Source of the DNA: Tolumonas lignilytica
GTDB lineage: Bacteria; Pseudomonadota; Gammaproteobacteria; Enterobacterales; Aeromonadaceae
Assembly: GCF_000527035.1 (NCBI RefSeq)
Contig: NZ_AZUK01000001.1
Coordinates: forward strand, 2,848,501 to 2,912,500
Length of the DNA stretch: 64,000 bases
Direction: 5' to 3'
Shown here: piece by piece, positions 55,859 through 64,000 of the stretch
Layout: each line of letters starts with the position of its first letter
Position numbering within the stretch: position 1 is the stretch's first letter
Notes under the pieces: generated by a model
What the model saw: the letters and a program-made list of their open reading frames with translations, nothing else
The model's database searches: none
What the model was told of the DNA's origin: nothing
Program-made: the position numbers and the translations under genes

Positions 55859-56875
55859 ATGACAACGATAAGAGATGTAGCAGAACTAGCAGGGGTATCT
55901 ATCGCCACCATTTCCCGCGTGATGAACAATAAAGGAAAGGTTTCGGAAGAAACGGCAGAACGGGTACGGGCGATAGTAAAAGAACTGGGGTATGTTGATG
56001 CGAAACAACCGCTGAAACGTCGTCAGGCTGCCCCTAAGCTGCAGGGGGTATTTGCTATTATTTTGCCTACGTTGTCCAACCCGTATTTTGCTGAATTACT
56101 GGATATTGTTGAGCAGGAAATTCAGTACATGGGCCGGTCGCTGCTGGTTTATAACTCCCGAGGGGATATACAGCGGGAACTGGGTCTGCTGAATATCTGC
56201 AAACAACAGAAAATAGATGGTTTGTTTATTGTCCCAAGCTCGAACAAACCTGAACATATCATGACACTGAATCAGCAACCTTTCCCGGTCGTTTCATTGA
56301 CCCAGTTACATGCAGAATTGACCAGTGTTGCAGTTGATCATGCTGAGGGTGGCGCGCAAGTAGCGGAACATCTGACCAGCATGGGGCATACGCAAATCGG
56401 TTATCTTGGCCCGGCAGACGAAAATGAACAGAAATTTACCGGATTTCGCAACAAACTGGCTGAATTGCGTATTTTATTGCCGGTGGAACGCATCATCGAT
56501 ACCCCCGATGTTTCAGCACCGGAATTATCAGCACGATTTAATGCTTATCTTGATCAGCATTCCGTTTTGCCATTTTCTGCAATTTTTGTCTTTAATGATG
56601 TTTCGGCACAACTGGTAATTGAAACGCTGCATGCGCGCGGCTATCGCGTGCCTGAGGATGTATTGGTTGTCGGGTTTGATAACACCCTCATTGCTCAAGT
56701 CATGAATATCAGCAGTGTTGCTCAGCCTATCAGAGAAATTGGCCGGTTAGGTTTTCAGGAAATGATGCGCTTAATTGAACAACGTGGCACAGAGAGCGAT
56801 ATTCACCATCTGATATTGTCGCCAAGGTTGGTTTTGCGGAATAGCTCAGTCAGAGTCCTTAAGAAAATATTGTGA
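55859..56875 (+). CDS. LacI-family repressor of the sugar cluster
   Basis: LacI/GalR repressor of 338 residues: N-terminal HTH (TIRDVAELAGVSIATISRVMNN), hinge, and a periplasmic-binding-like sugar domain (about 62-335). It is the last gene of the cluster and probably binds the GTAAC-GTTAC operators at 49468 and 49754; the inducer may be sucrose or a fructose derivative. ATG 55859 is used; a TTG four codons earlier is possible. The ribosome site is weak. Confidence 0.9.
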   Translation: MTTIRDVAELAGVSIATISRVMNNKGKVSEETAERVRAIVKELGYVDAKQPLKRRQAAPKLQGVFAIILPTLSNPYFAELLDIVEQEIQYMGRSLLVYNSRGDIQRELGLLNICKQQKIDGLFIVPSSNKPEHIMTLNQQPFPVVSLTQLHAELTSVAVDHAEGGAQVAEHLTSMGHTQIGYLGPADENEQKFTGFRNKLAELRILLPVERIIDTPDVSAPELSARFNAYLDQHSVLPFSAIFVFNDVSAQLVIETLHARGYRVPEDVLVVGFDNTLIAQVMNISSVAQPIREIGRLGFQEMMRLIEQRGTESDIHHLILSPRLVLRNSSVRVLKKIL

Positions 56876-56884
56876 TCTCCAATG

Positions 56885-56905
56885 CCGGAGTACTGCGGAT
56901 TTTTT
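56885..56905 (+). terminator. Probable terminator of the sugar cluster
   Basis: CCGGAGTACTGCGG folds as an imperfect stem and is followed by ATTTTTT. Confidence 0.5.
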
Positions 56906-57043
56906 GGTGTTTAAATTTTGAGCTGCCACAAAAAATTATCCAAATGGGGCTATGATTATAATTGAGTTATGTCTGTATAGGCATGACTTAACGAGGAGAA
57001 TAAATCGACAACGTATATTTAAAAATAATTTGAGAGCATTGCC

Positions 57044-58300
57044 ATGAGTCAGGAATTTAAGTTGCAAGACATCATCATTTCATTGGCTCATTCCATCGAT
57101 ATGGTCAGTTCATTTGTTCATCAGCACCACTTGAGAGTTGCATCATTAGCTGAGTCGCTTGCTGAGGAAGCCGGATGGAGTGAGGAACAAAAAAAACGGT
57201 TAATTCTTGCTGCAGTACTTCATGATATTGGTGCAGTTTCATCTTCTGATAAGGCCGAACTGGTTCGGATGGATGTGAAAGAAGATCATGCTCATGCCGC
57301 ATTAGGGGCAGGAATGCTGCAAAGTTTTGCTTATTTCGCTGATATTGTTCCCGTGATCCGCTACCACCATCATCATTGGCACAATGGGGCTGGAAGCAAA
57401 ATTCATGGTGAAAATGTACCGGAAGAAAGTTTCTTATTACATCTGGCAGATCGGATTGAAATTTTAATTGATCCTAATTTGTGGGTTTTGGATCAAGTCG
57501 AAAAGGTCAAAAAAACAATTCAAACGCTATCAGGAGCCGTTTTTAAACCTGATCTGGTCGATGTTTTTCTGAGAGCTTCTGCGAACGATGCGTTTTGGTT
57601 ACGAATTGACGGCTGCTCGATGGAAACAGTACTTCACCGGACATTAGCGCACGAGCTACCCATCCCTGTTGATATTGATATGCTGGAATCGCTAGCACAA
57701 ACATTCTCGCATGTTATTGATTTCAGAAGCCGTTTTACTGCGACACATTCTGCCGGTGTCGCTTCGGTCGCTTATGCGTTGGCCAGATTAAAACACTTTC
57801 CCGATGAGAAATGTCGACAACTCCGAGTTGCGGGATATTTGCATGATATTGGCAAGATTGCTGTACCGAGTGAGATTTTAAACAAACCTGAAAAACTGAC
57901 GCCTCAGGAATTTAACCGTATGAAGGCGCATGCTTTTTACACCCATGAAATTTTGAGCGAATTGGGTGTACTGGGCGATATTTGCGATTGGGCAAGTAAT
58001 CATCACGAGAGAGCGGATGGTACCGGTTATTCATTTGGACTCGACCGCCGTGCTCTTTCTGAGGAGTCGCGGATCATGACCTATGCAGATGTATTAACGG
58101 CCTTGCGGGAAGATCGACCCTACAGAAAACCGATGCCGCTTCACGAGGCAATAAGGTCGATAGAGATCATGCTGCAACCACAAAAGGATGATCCTATCTA
58201 TCAGTTGCTTAATCAGCATCTGGCAGATATTGATAACGTGCGGATGCTGGCACAACAGCAAGCGAGAGCAACCTATCAGCAGATCGTGAGGCCGAACTAA
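57044..58300 (+). CDS. Tandem HD / HD-GYP-type phosphodiesterase
   Basis: Cytoplasmic 418-residue protein with two HD domains. The first (about 20-150) has His60-Asp61 and a HHHHWH cluster at 108-113. The second (about 225-400) has HDIGK at 267, then HHERADGTGYS at 320-330, an HD-GYP motif with Ser replacing Pro. HD-GYP enzymes degrade cyclic-di-GMP; the double arrangement without a separate sensor domain suggests the first HD is regulatory or degenerate. It stands alone, with a terminator shared with pykA. Confidence 0.88.
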   Translation: MSQEFKLQDIIISLAHSIDMVSSFVHQHHLRVASLAESLAEEAGWSEEQKKRLILAAVLHDIGAVSSSDKAELVRMDVKEDHAHAALGAGMLQSFAYFADIVPVIRYHHHHWHNGAGSKIHGENVPEESFLLHLADRIEILIDPNLWVLDQVEKVKKTIQTLSGAVFKPDLVDVFLRASANDAFWLRIDGCSMETVLHRTLAHELPIPVDIDMLESLAQTFSHVIDFRSRFTATHSAGVASVAYALARLKHFPDEKCRQLRVAGYLHDIGKIAVPSEILNKPEKLTPQEFNRMKAHAFYTHEILSELGVLGDICDWASNHHERADGTGYSFGLDRRALSEESRIMTYADVLTALREDRPYRKPMPLHEAIRSIEIMLQPQKDDPIYQLLNQHLADIDNVRMLAQQQARATYQQIVRPN

Positions 58301-58302
58301 AT

Positions 58303-58331
58303 AAAAATGCCGACATTGTGTCGGCATTTTT
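58303..58331. terminator. Bidirectional terminator between the HD-GYP gene and pykA
   Basis: AAAAATGCCGACA-TTG-TGTCGGCATTTTT is a perfect 13-bp stem with A and T runs on both sides, between convergent genes. Confidence 0.92.
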
Positions 58332-58347
58332 GATTTCTGAATAATCG

Positions 58348-59787
58348 TTATTCCACGATCATCATCTTACAGGTATTGGTGCCACCAATGGTTTCAATCT
58401 TGTCACCGTAGGTCATCAGGATCAAATCGCCGGATTTCAGATAACCGCGGTTTTTTAACTCTGACAGTGCATCACGGCAATTTTGAATGACTGGTTGTGT
58501 TTCATCGGCATCAAAAAAGACCGGTGTGACACCACGATACAGCGAACACCAGTTCAGGGTTTGCTGGTGGCGGGACAACGCAAAAATCGGTAGCCCAGAG
58601 CTTAAACGTGACATCAGCAGTGGCGTGGTGCCTGATTCGGTCATTGCGACAATCCCTTTAACACCCTGCATGTGGTTAGCCGCATACATGGTGCTCATGG
58701 CGACGGTTTCTTCGATCGAGTTGAAGGTATAGGTCATGCGGTGATTGGACACGTTGACGCTCGGGTGTTTTTCCGCACCCAGACAGACGCTGGCCATCGC
58801 AGTCACGGTTTCAATCGGGAAGTCACCCGCTGCTGTTTCAGCAGATAGCATCACCGCATCGGTACCATCCAGTACGGCGTTCGCTACGTCCATGACTTCC
58901 GCACGGGTTGGCATCGGTGCTTTGATCATCGATTCCATCATTTGGGTGGCAGTAATGACAACGCGGTTCAGCTTACGTGCGGTGCGGATCAGTTTTTTCT
59001 GTACGCCCATCAGCTCAGAGTCACCGATTTCGACACCCAGATCACCACGCGCTACCATCACGACATCCGAAGCCAGAATGATGTCTTCCATGGCTTCATC
59101 GGTGGCTACCGTTTCAGCGCGTTCGACTTTGGCGACGATTTTGGCGTTGCAACCGGCTTCGCGCGCCAGTTCACGGGCGTAATTCAGGTCTGCGCCGTTA
59201 CGCGGGAAGGAAACGGCCAGATAATCAACCTGCATCAGCGCAGCAGTTTTGATATCGGCTTTGTCTTTGTCGGTCAGTGCCGGAGCAGACAGGCCGCCGC
59301 CTTTCTTGTTAATGCCTTTGTTGTTTGACAACGGGCCACCGACGGTCACAGTGGTGAAAATTTTACTGCCCGTTACGCTTTCGACTTTCAACTGCACACG
59401 ACCGTCGTCGAGCAGCAGAATGTCGCCCGTGACCACATCTTCCGGCAGTTTTTTATAATCGATCCCGACTTGTTCCTGCGTGCCTTCGCCTTTGCCCAAT
59501 TCGGCATCTAACAGGAATTTATCACCGACTTTCAGTTGGATCTTGTTGTCTTTAAAGGTAGAGACACGAATTTTGGGGCCCTGCAAATCACCGAGGATGG
59601 CCACGGATTTGCCAAGACGGGCGGCCAGTTCGCGGATTTCTTTGGCGCGGGCAATATGATCTTCGGCGGTGCCATGGGAAAAGTTCATACGAACCATGTT
59701 GGCACCGGCCTGGAGGATCCCTTCCAGCACGCCTTCACGATCAGTGGCCGGACCTAGGGTGGTCACAATTTTCGTTCTTCTTAACAT
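58348..59787 (-). CDS. pykA: Pyruvate kinase, PykA type
   Basis: Converts phosphoenolpyruvate and ADP to pyruvate and ATP. The 479-residue protein (E. coli PykA 480) shows the N-terminal [21 protein letters not shown], the [11 protein letters not shown] active-site strand, and [12 protein letters not shown]. It lacks the fructose-bisphosphate-regulated PykF features in overall similarity and reads as PykA. ATG 59787 has GGAG six bases upstream. Upstream lie a HexR-like site and four 10-bp phased repeats. Confidence 0.95.
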   Translation of the reverse strand: MLRRTKIVTTLGPATDREGVLEGILQAGANMVRMNFSHGTAEDHIARAKEIRELAARLGKSVAILGDLQGPKIRVSTFKDNKIQLKVGDKFLLDAELGKGEGTQEQVGIDYKKLPEDVVTGDILLLDDGRVQLKVESVTGSKIFTTVTVGGPLSNNKGINKKGGGLSAPALTDKDKADIKTAALMQVDYLAVSFPRNGADLNYARELAREAGCNAKIVAKVERAETVATDEAMEDIILASDVVMVARGDLGVEIGDSELMGVQKKLIRTARKLNRVVITATQMMESMIKAPMPTRAEVMDVANAVLDGTDAVMLSAETAAGDFPIETVTAMASVCLGAEKHPSVNVSNHRMTYTFNSIEETVAMSTMYAANHMQGVKGIVAMTESGTTPLLMSRLSSGLPIFALSRHQQTLNWCSLYRGVTPVFFDADETQPVIQNCRDALSELKNRGYLKSGDLILMTYGDKIETIGGTNTCKMMIVE

Positions 59788-59878
59788 CTTCAGCTCCATG
59801 AGTTAGTTATAAACTGTGAATAACAAAAACAGAATTCGATATGAAAGCGACCTGCAATAAACATGCGAGAATGTAAGA

Positions 59879-59893
59879 TGTAGGAACATTACA
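59879..59893. promoter_or_regulatory. HexR-like site upstream of pykA
   Basis: TGTAGGAACATTACA matches the gammaproteobacterial HexR palindrome (TGTAA-N5-TTACA type) with few changes, 92 bp before the pykA start. Confidence 0.6.
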
Positions 59894-59924
59894 GGTCTGA
59901 TGTGTCATTTTTGCGACGATTCAG

Positions 59925-59964
59925 TGATACACAATGATACGCAAAGATGCACTCTGATACAAAC
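59925..59964. repeat. Four 10-bp phased repeats upstream of pykA
   Basis: Units TGATACACAA, TGATACGCAA, AGATGCACTC and TGATACAAAC follow one another at an exact 10-bp period, one helical turn each, about 140-175 bp before pykA. Confidence 0.65.
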
Positions 59965-59995
59965 AGGAGAGGTGATGCGGTTAAGGTAAACGATT

Positions 59996-60847
59996 TCACT
60001 GATGCAGTGATTCAAAACGCGAATCTTTTATTCCTTCTTTGACCTTCTTCAAATTTTCACGGAACTTAGCACCACGACGAAGTGTGAAGCCAGTCGCAAG
60101 AACATCAATTAGTGCAAGTTGTGCAATCCGGGATGCCATCGGTAGATAAACATCTGTATCTTCAGGTACATCCATGGAAAGAACCAGATTGCATTGTTTT
60201 GCCAGAGGTGAGTCTTGTGCGGTAATACCGATCACAGTTGCATCATTATGGCGAGCCAGTGCTGCAATTTCGACTAAGGCTTTGGTTCTGCCCGTGTGAG
60301 AAATGACAACGACCACATCACCATCGCTGCTGTTAATACAACTCATACGCATCATGACGATGTCATCAAAGCAAACTACGGGAATATTGAAACGGAAGAA
60401 TTTGTTCAATGCATCATGCGCCACCGCTGACGATGCCCCCAGCCCAAAAAATGAAATCTTCTTGGCTTGTGTCAGTAAGTCGACACAACGGTTAACAGCC
60501 GTCGAATCTAAACTGTTTTTGGCGACTTCCAGACAGGCAATAGTGGATTCAAAGATCTTGGCGGTGTATTCATCCGGCGTATCATTTTCTTCCACATGCA
60601 AATTTACATAGGGGGTACCATTCGCCAGACTTTGTGCCAGATGCAATTTGAAATCCGGAAACCCTTTGGTGTCTAACCGGCGGCAAAAACGATTGACCGT
60701 TGGCTCACTGACATCCGCCATTTTCGCCAGTGCAGCAATGCTGGAGTGAATCGCAACCTGCGGTGAACTCAGAATGACCTCAGCAACTTTACGTTCTGAT
60801 TTACTGAAATGTTCCAGGTGTTTAGTGATTTTTTCCAGAGTATTCAT
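59996..60847 (-). CDS. hexR: Hexose-metabolism regulator HexR
   Basis: RpiR-family regulator of 283 residues: N-terminal HTH (about 1-77, MADVSEPTVNRFCRRLDTKGF) and a SIS sugar-phosphate-binding domain (about 125-255, FFGLGASSAVAHDALNKF). HexR senses 2-keto-3-deoxy-6-phosphogluconate in relatives and controls central carbon genes. It is divergent from glk across a strong dyad and lies upstream of pykA. No zwf gene is adjacent in this window. Confidence 0.94.
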   Translation of the reverse strand: MNTLEKITKHLEHFSKSERKVAEVILSSPQVAIHSSIAALAKMADVSEPTVNRFCRRLDTKGFPDFKLHLAQSLANGTPYVNLHVEENDTPDEYTAKIFESTIACLEVAKNSLDSTAVNRCVDLLTQAKKISFFGLGASSAVAHDALNKFFRFNIPVVCFDDIVMMRMSCINSSDGDVVVVISHTGRTKALVEIAALARHNDATVIGITAQDSPLAKQCNLVLSMDVPEDTDVYLPMASRIAQLALIDVLATGFTLRRGAKFRENLKKVKEGIKDSRFESLHQ

Positions 60848-60931
60848 GCTTAGTGATCCAGCTCGCAGCGAAGAATGTTGGTTAGTTGTTATTAATGTTA
60901 AAGGTAACAGAATAAATAATCAGAGGCAGCA

Positions 60932-60955
60932 AAATGTAGGAAAAAAACTACATTT
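60932..60955. promoter_or_regulatory. HexR-like dyad between hexR and glk
   Basis: AAATGTAG-N8-CTACATTT has perfect 8-bp arms in the divergent region, 85 bp from hexR and 137 bp from glk. It shares the TGTAG/CTACA core with the pykA site. Confidence 0.65.
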
Positions 60956-61091
60956 GTTGATCAAAACACGGATGCTGTGATCTGTCTGGCGTTTTCTCAG
61001 TCTGACAATAGGTAGACTGTTCGTTATTGAAAGTAAATTAGTGTAAGTCTATCTGTATTCTGAATTAGATGATTTTTTTGGGAGACTATAA

Positions 61092-62057
61092 ATGGCTGAA
61101 CAGGTTCTGGTGGGCGATGTTGGTGGTACAAATGCTCGTCTGGCGTTATGTAGTTTGCAAGATGGTAGCTTATCGCACATCAAAAACTATTCTGGTGCGG
61201 ATTACCCATCGCTTGAAGCTGTAATTCGGGTTTATTTGGAAGAAACAGCCACTAAAGTTGCTAGTGCATGTATAGCGATTGCTTGCCCTATTACGGGGGA
61301 TTGGGTTGCGATGACGAACCACACCTGGGCATTTTCTCAAAGTGAAATGCAACAGAATCTGGGCTTGGATCATCTTTCCATTATCAATGACTTCACCGCT
61401 ATTTCAATGGCGATTCCGGCTTTGAAAGCGGAAAACAAAATTCAGTTCGGCGGTGAGGCTGCGCAGGCAGGAAAACCAATCGCGGTATACGGTGCGGGTA
61501 CCGGGTTAGGGGTTGCCCATCTGGTACACACGGGTGAAGCCTGGATGAGTTTGCCAGGTGAAGGTGGACATGTTGATTTTGCGCCAAACAGCACAGAAGA
61601 GGTTATGGTGCTAGAGGCGTTACGTGAAGAATTAGGTCACGTATCGGCAGAGCGTTTACTGTCAGGGCCGGGGCTGGTCAATATCTACCGTGGTTTGGTG
61701 ATGGCGGATGAACGTGTACCAGAAAACTTACAGCCGAAAGATGTTACCGCACGTGCTTTGGCCGATGAAGATACTGATTGCCGTCGTGCATTGAGCCTGT
61801 TCTGTGTGTTGATGGGGCGCTTTGGCGGTAATCTGGCTCTGAATTTGGGCACTTTTGGCGGGGTATATATCGCGGGTGGTATCGTGCCGCGTTTCCTCGA
61901 CTTCTTTAAAGCCTCTGGTTTCCGTGTGGCGTTTGAAGATAAGGGGCGTTTCCATTCTTATCTGGAACCTATTCCCGTCTTTTTGATTACTCATGAACAG
62001 CCAGGCTTATTGGGTTCTGGTGCTTTCTTACGTCAAAAGCTGGGTTATAAGCTCTGA
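61092..62057 (+). CDS. glk: Glucokinase
   Basis: ATP-dependent glucokinase of 321 residues (E. coli 321). ATP loop [14 protein letters not shown] at the N-terminus, sugar-binding IINDFTA with the catalytic Asp, GAGTGLGVA and [11 protein letters not shown]. It would phosphorylate free glucose, including that released from sucrose by the GH32 enzyme. GGGAG precedes the ATG. It is divergent from hexR and probably HexR-controlled. Confidence 0.96.
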   Translation: MAEQVLVGDVGGTNARLALCSLQDGSLSHIKNYSGADYPSLEAVIRVYLEETATKVASACIAIACPITGDWVAMTNHTWAFSQSEMQQNLGLDHLSIINDFTAISMAIPALKAENKIQFGGEAAQAGKPIAVYGAGTGLGVAHLVHTGEAWMSLPGEGGHVDFAPNSTEEVMVLEALREELGHVSAERLLSGPGLVNIYRGLVMADERVPENLQPKDVTARALADEDTDCRRALSLFCVLMGRFGGNLALNLGTFGGVYIAGGIVPRFLDFFKASGFRVAFEDKGRFHSYLEPIPVFLITHEQPGLLGSGAFLRQKLGYKL

Positions 62058-62076
62058 TCACAGTGACGAGAATAAT

Positions 62077-62105
62077 AAAACGCCCCACATGTGGGGCGTT
62101 TTATT
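62077..62105. terminator. Bidirectional terminator between glk and olsF
   Basis: AAAACGCCCCAC-AT-GTGGGGCGTTTT is a perfect 12-bp stem flanked by A and T runs between convergent genes. Confidence 0.92.
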
Positions 62106-62126
62106 TGAGCAATCGTAAAAAGGTTG

Positions 62127-63854
62127 TTAAGCACTGGCCGTTGTGGTTTCTTCTTGTGGAAGGTGACAGCTAATGTAACGCTGGCGTTTATTCGGTTTCA
62201 TTTTATGCACATCCACCAACACTAATCCATCTACGCAGTTTCCGAAGTCTGGATCTATGCCAAAGTCCAGAAACTGTACCCCTCCAGGTTCACACAATTC
62301 AGAATACTGCTTATATAAAGTAGGAATGCCGCATCCCAAGTTATCCAGCATCGATTTTAGGATGGCCAAATCCTGATGGTAATCTTGCCCAATAAACTGA
62401 TTGGCTATATCAAGCGAACCAGTGGTATAAGGTTGGCGAGAGCGGGCGAGGGGCCAGCGTGGGCTAAAGTGCAGTTTGTAAAATGCAACGAGCAGATCGC
62501 GAGCCGGAGCCGGTAAACTTGCTGACATAGATACCGGACCAAACAGATAGCGATATTGTGGATTTTGCGCGAGGAAAGCACCAATGCCTTGCCACAGATA
62601 GTCTAGACTGCGTTTACCCCAGTAACGGGGTTGAATAAAGCTGCGGCCCAGTTCGATGCCTTGTTCCAGAATATGACTCATTGCGATGTCATAATGAAAC
62701 AAACCATAGCTATATAATCCGGAATGACCTTTGCGTGCCAGTTGTTCCCGCGTAGGCATCAGGCGATATGCACCCACAATTTCCAGCTCTTTATGATCCC
62801 ACAACAATAAATGATAGTAATCATCATCAAAGCTATCGAGATCCCGGCGCTGGCCTGTTCCTTCTCCGACGGCACGAAACGCGATTTCCCGTAAGCGGCC
62901 TAATTCTTTTAAGATCACTGAGGAAGGCGCTTGTTCCCGACGATAGAGATAGATCTGTTTGCCATCGGGGGTTGCGCCTAACGGCTTGCAACTTTCTACG
63001 GCTTTTTTCAGTTTGACCCGATCTTCTGCCAGTGCAATCGGGGCCTCGGTCGTCAAGATCCCTTTTTTCCCTTTTCCTAAGCGATAGAGGTGCTTGCGGA
63101 AGAGTTTGGCGAGCGCTTTACCAGTGACGGGTAATTTGGACCATTCATTAAATGGGATCTTGGCGCCGATTCTGATTTTGATGTTCCCTTTGCGCTGGTA
63201 CAACATTTCACGTACCAGCAATAAGGTGGAAAGAGGCTTAAATAAAAGTGAAGAACCATAAAACAGCCATGAGTTATGACCCGTGATATGGATCGGTACA
63301 ATCGGCGCTCTGTGCTGGCTGGCTAATCGTAAGAAGCCATGGTTCCAACTGCCGTCGTGAACTCCGTGCAAATGTAATCGAGAAACTTCGCCAGCCGGAA
63401 ATACGATCAAGGCACCGCCTTTGCCAAGATGTTCATGAATAGCGGAAATTTGCTGACGTTGCGTATTCCCGTTCATGTTATCTACGGGCAACAACAGATT
63501 TTCCAATGGCTTAATCTGATTGAGCAACTGATTGGCAATGATTTTGACGTCGCTGCGGACCCGAGAAATAATTTGTAGTAGTGCCAGTCCGTCGAGAGAA
63601 CCGATAGGGTGATTGGCAACAATCACAACGGGTCCTTGTGCGGGAATATGCTCCAGCTCATCCTCACAGACATCACAGGCAAAAGACAAATAGCGCAATG
63701 CTTGTTCAATAAAATCCAGCCCGTGTAAATTCGGATAGAGTTTGCCAAATTGCTGAAACTCTTTCTCACACAGCAGATAACGTAGAAAAGGCTTGTACCA
63801 CCGGGGTACGGGCTTAGAAATATGGGTCGAGAGTAGCTCGTCGACAGTAAACAT
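62127..63854 (-). CDS. olsF: Bifunctional ornithine lipid synthase, OlsF type
   Basis: Two-domain acyltransferase of 575 residues. The N-terminal half (about 55-270) is a PlsC/OlsA-like O-acyltransferase with NHPIGSLDG (His82, Asp88) and FPAGEVSR (152-159). The C-terminal half (about 290-480) is an OlsB-like GNAT N-acyltransferase (EIAFRAVGEGTG, DSFDDDYYHLLLWD, IVGAYRLMP). In Serratia such a fusion makes ornithine lipids, phosphorus-free membrane lipids induced by phosphate limitation. A Pho-box-like repeat upstream fits that role. A hemolysin-like acyltransferase of other specificity remains possible. Confidence 0.85.
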   Translation of the reverse strand: MFTVDELLSTHISKPVPRWYKPFLRYLLCEKEFQQFGKLYPNLHGLDFIEQALRYLSFACDVCEDELEHIPAQGPVVIVANHPIGSLDGLALLQIISRVRSDVKIIANQLLNQIKPLENLLLPVDNMNGNTQRQQISAIHEHLGKGGALIVFPAGEVSRLHLHGVHDGSWNHGFLRLASQHRAPIVPIHITGHNSWLFYGSSLLFKPLSTLLLVREMLYQRKGNIKIRIGAKIPFNEWSKLPVTGKALAKLFRKHLYRLGKGKKGILTTEAPIALAEDRVKLKKAVESCKPLGATPDGKQIYLYRREQAPSSVILKELGRLREIAFRAVGEGTGQRRDLDSFDDDYYHLLLWDHKELEIVGAYRLMPTREQLARKGHSGLYSYGLFHYDIAMSHILEQGIELGRSFIQPRYWGKRSLDYLWQGIGAFLAQNPQYRYLFGPVSMSASLPAPARDLLVAFYKLHFSPRWPLARSRQPYTTGSLDIANQFIGQDYHQDLAILKSMLDNLGCGIPTLYKQYSELCEPGGVQFLDFGIDPDFGNCVDGLVLVDVHKMKPNKRQRYISCHLPQEETTTASA

Positions 63855-63923
63855 CTGGCAAACTCCATTTAATCCGGACTACCTCATTGTTTCCAGATGC
63901 AGTGAAGTTTCTGTGTCGCTCAG

Positions 63924-63941
63924 TTGACGTTTTGGTGACAG
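63924..63941 (-). promoter_or_regulatory. Pho-box-like repeat upstream of olsF
   Basis: On the minus strand CTGTCAC-CAAA-ACGTCAA gives the PhoB 7-4-7 layout about 70 bp before the start codon. No good -10 is visible at the expected distance. Confidence 0.55.
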
Positions 63942-64000
63942 TTCGGTTCGCGTGTAACGATCTTTGAATGGCACAGCAGGAGGGGTGTTGTGTTATAGCG

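Overview
The window reads as a gammaproteobacterial chromosome of roughly 47 % GC. Housekeeping proteins (RF2 with its programmed frameshift, LysS, YbiT, RimO, PykA, HexR, Glk, the Ugp system, YnjBCDF) align from memory with Escherichia/Aeromonas-type proteins. An Aeromonadales-like organism such as Tolumonas is my best guess, but this is inference. I saw no rRNA, tRNA, CRISPR array, prophage or intact insertion sequence.

Layout. 1-10.3 kb: a chemoreceptor, prfB-lysS, ybiT, an orphan modA followed by a porin, and rimO. 10.7-22.9 kb: an accessory stretch of small redox and stress genes with divergent LysR and MarR regulators, a decayed SDR pseudogene, a truncated AraC regulator, an exported Gly/Ser-rich protein paired with a Sel1 lipoprotein, and a DGC-domain protein. 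23.0-28.3 kb: the glycerol-3-phosphate operon ugpBAECQ and a 65-residue orphan protein. 28.9-31.5 kb: an orphan KdpE-type regulator with the Kup potassium transporter. 31.6-41.4 kb: a NitT/TauT-type ABC transporter behind a long hairpin-rich leader, a VTT-domain/flavin-disulfide-reductase fusion, and ynjBCD-ynjF. 41.4-48.3 kb: a secreted MsrA-MsrB fusion, a PAS-GAF-GGDEF-EAL protein, a DedA-PAP2-LssY fusion with a DgkA-like kinase, and a second copy of the 65-residue protein. 48.5-56.9 kb: a sugar cluster with fructokinase, ABC importer, GH32 hydrolase and LacI regulator, most likely for sucrose. 57.0-64 kb: an HD/HD-GYP protein, pykA, hexR, glk and a bifunctional ornithine-lipid synthase (olsF type).

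Two regulatory themes join these genes. First, four promoters carry 7-4-7 Pho-box-like direct repeats at an 11-bp period: ugpB, the 65-residue gene at 28121, the ABC transporter at 31895, and olsF. This suggests a phosphate-limitation programme combining phosphodiester scavenging with phosphorus-free membrane lipid, plus two members of unknown role. Second, HexR-like dyads lie between hexR and glk and upstream of pykA, tying glucose phosphorylation and lower glycolysis to one repressor that would also serve sugar supplied by the sucrose cluster.

The best candidates for something undescribed are the 268-nt leader at 31627-31894 with mutually exclusive hairpins, the paralogous 65-residue proteins, the 10-bp phased repeats upstream of pykA, and the duplicated dyad upstream of modA.
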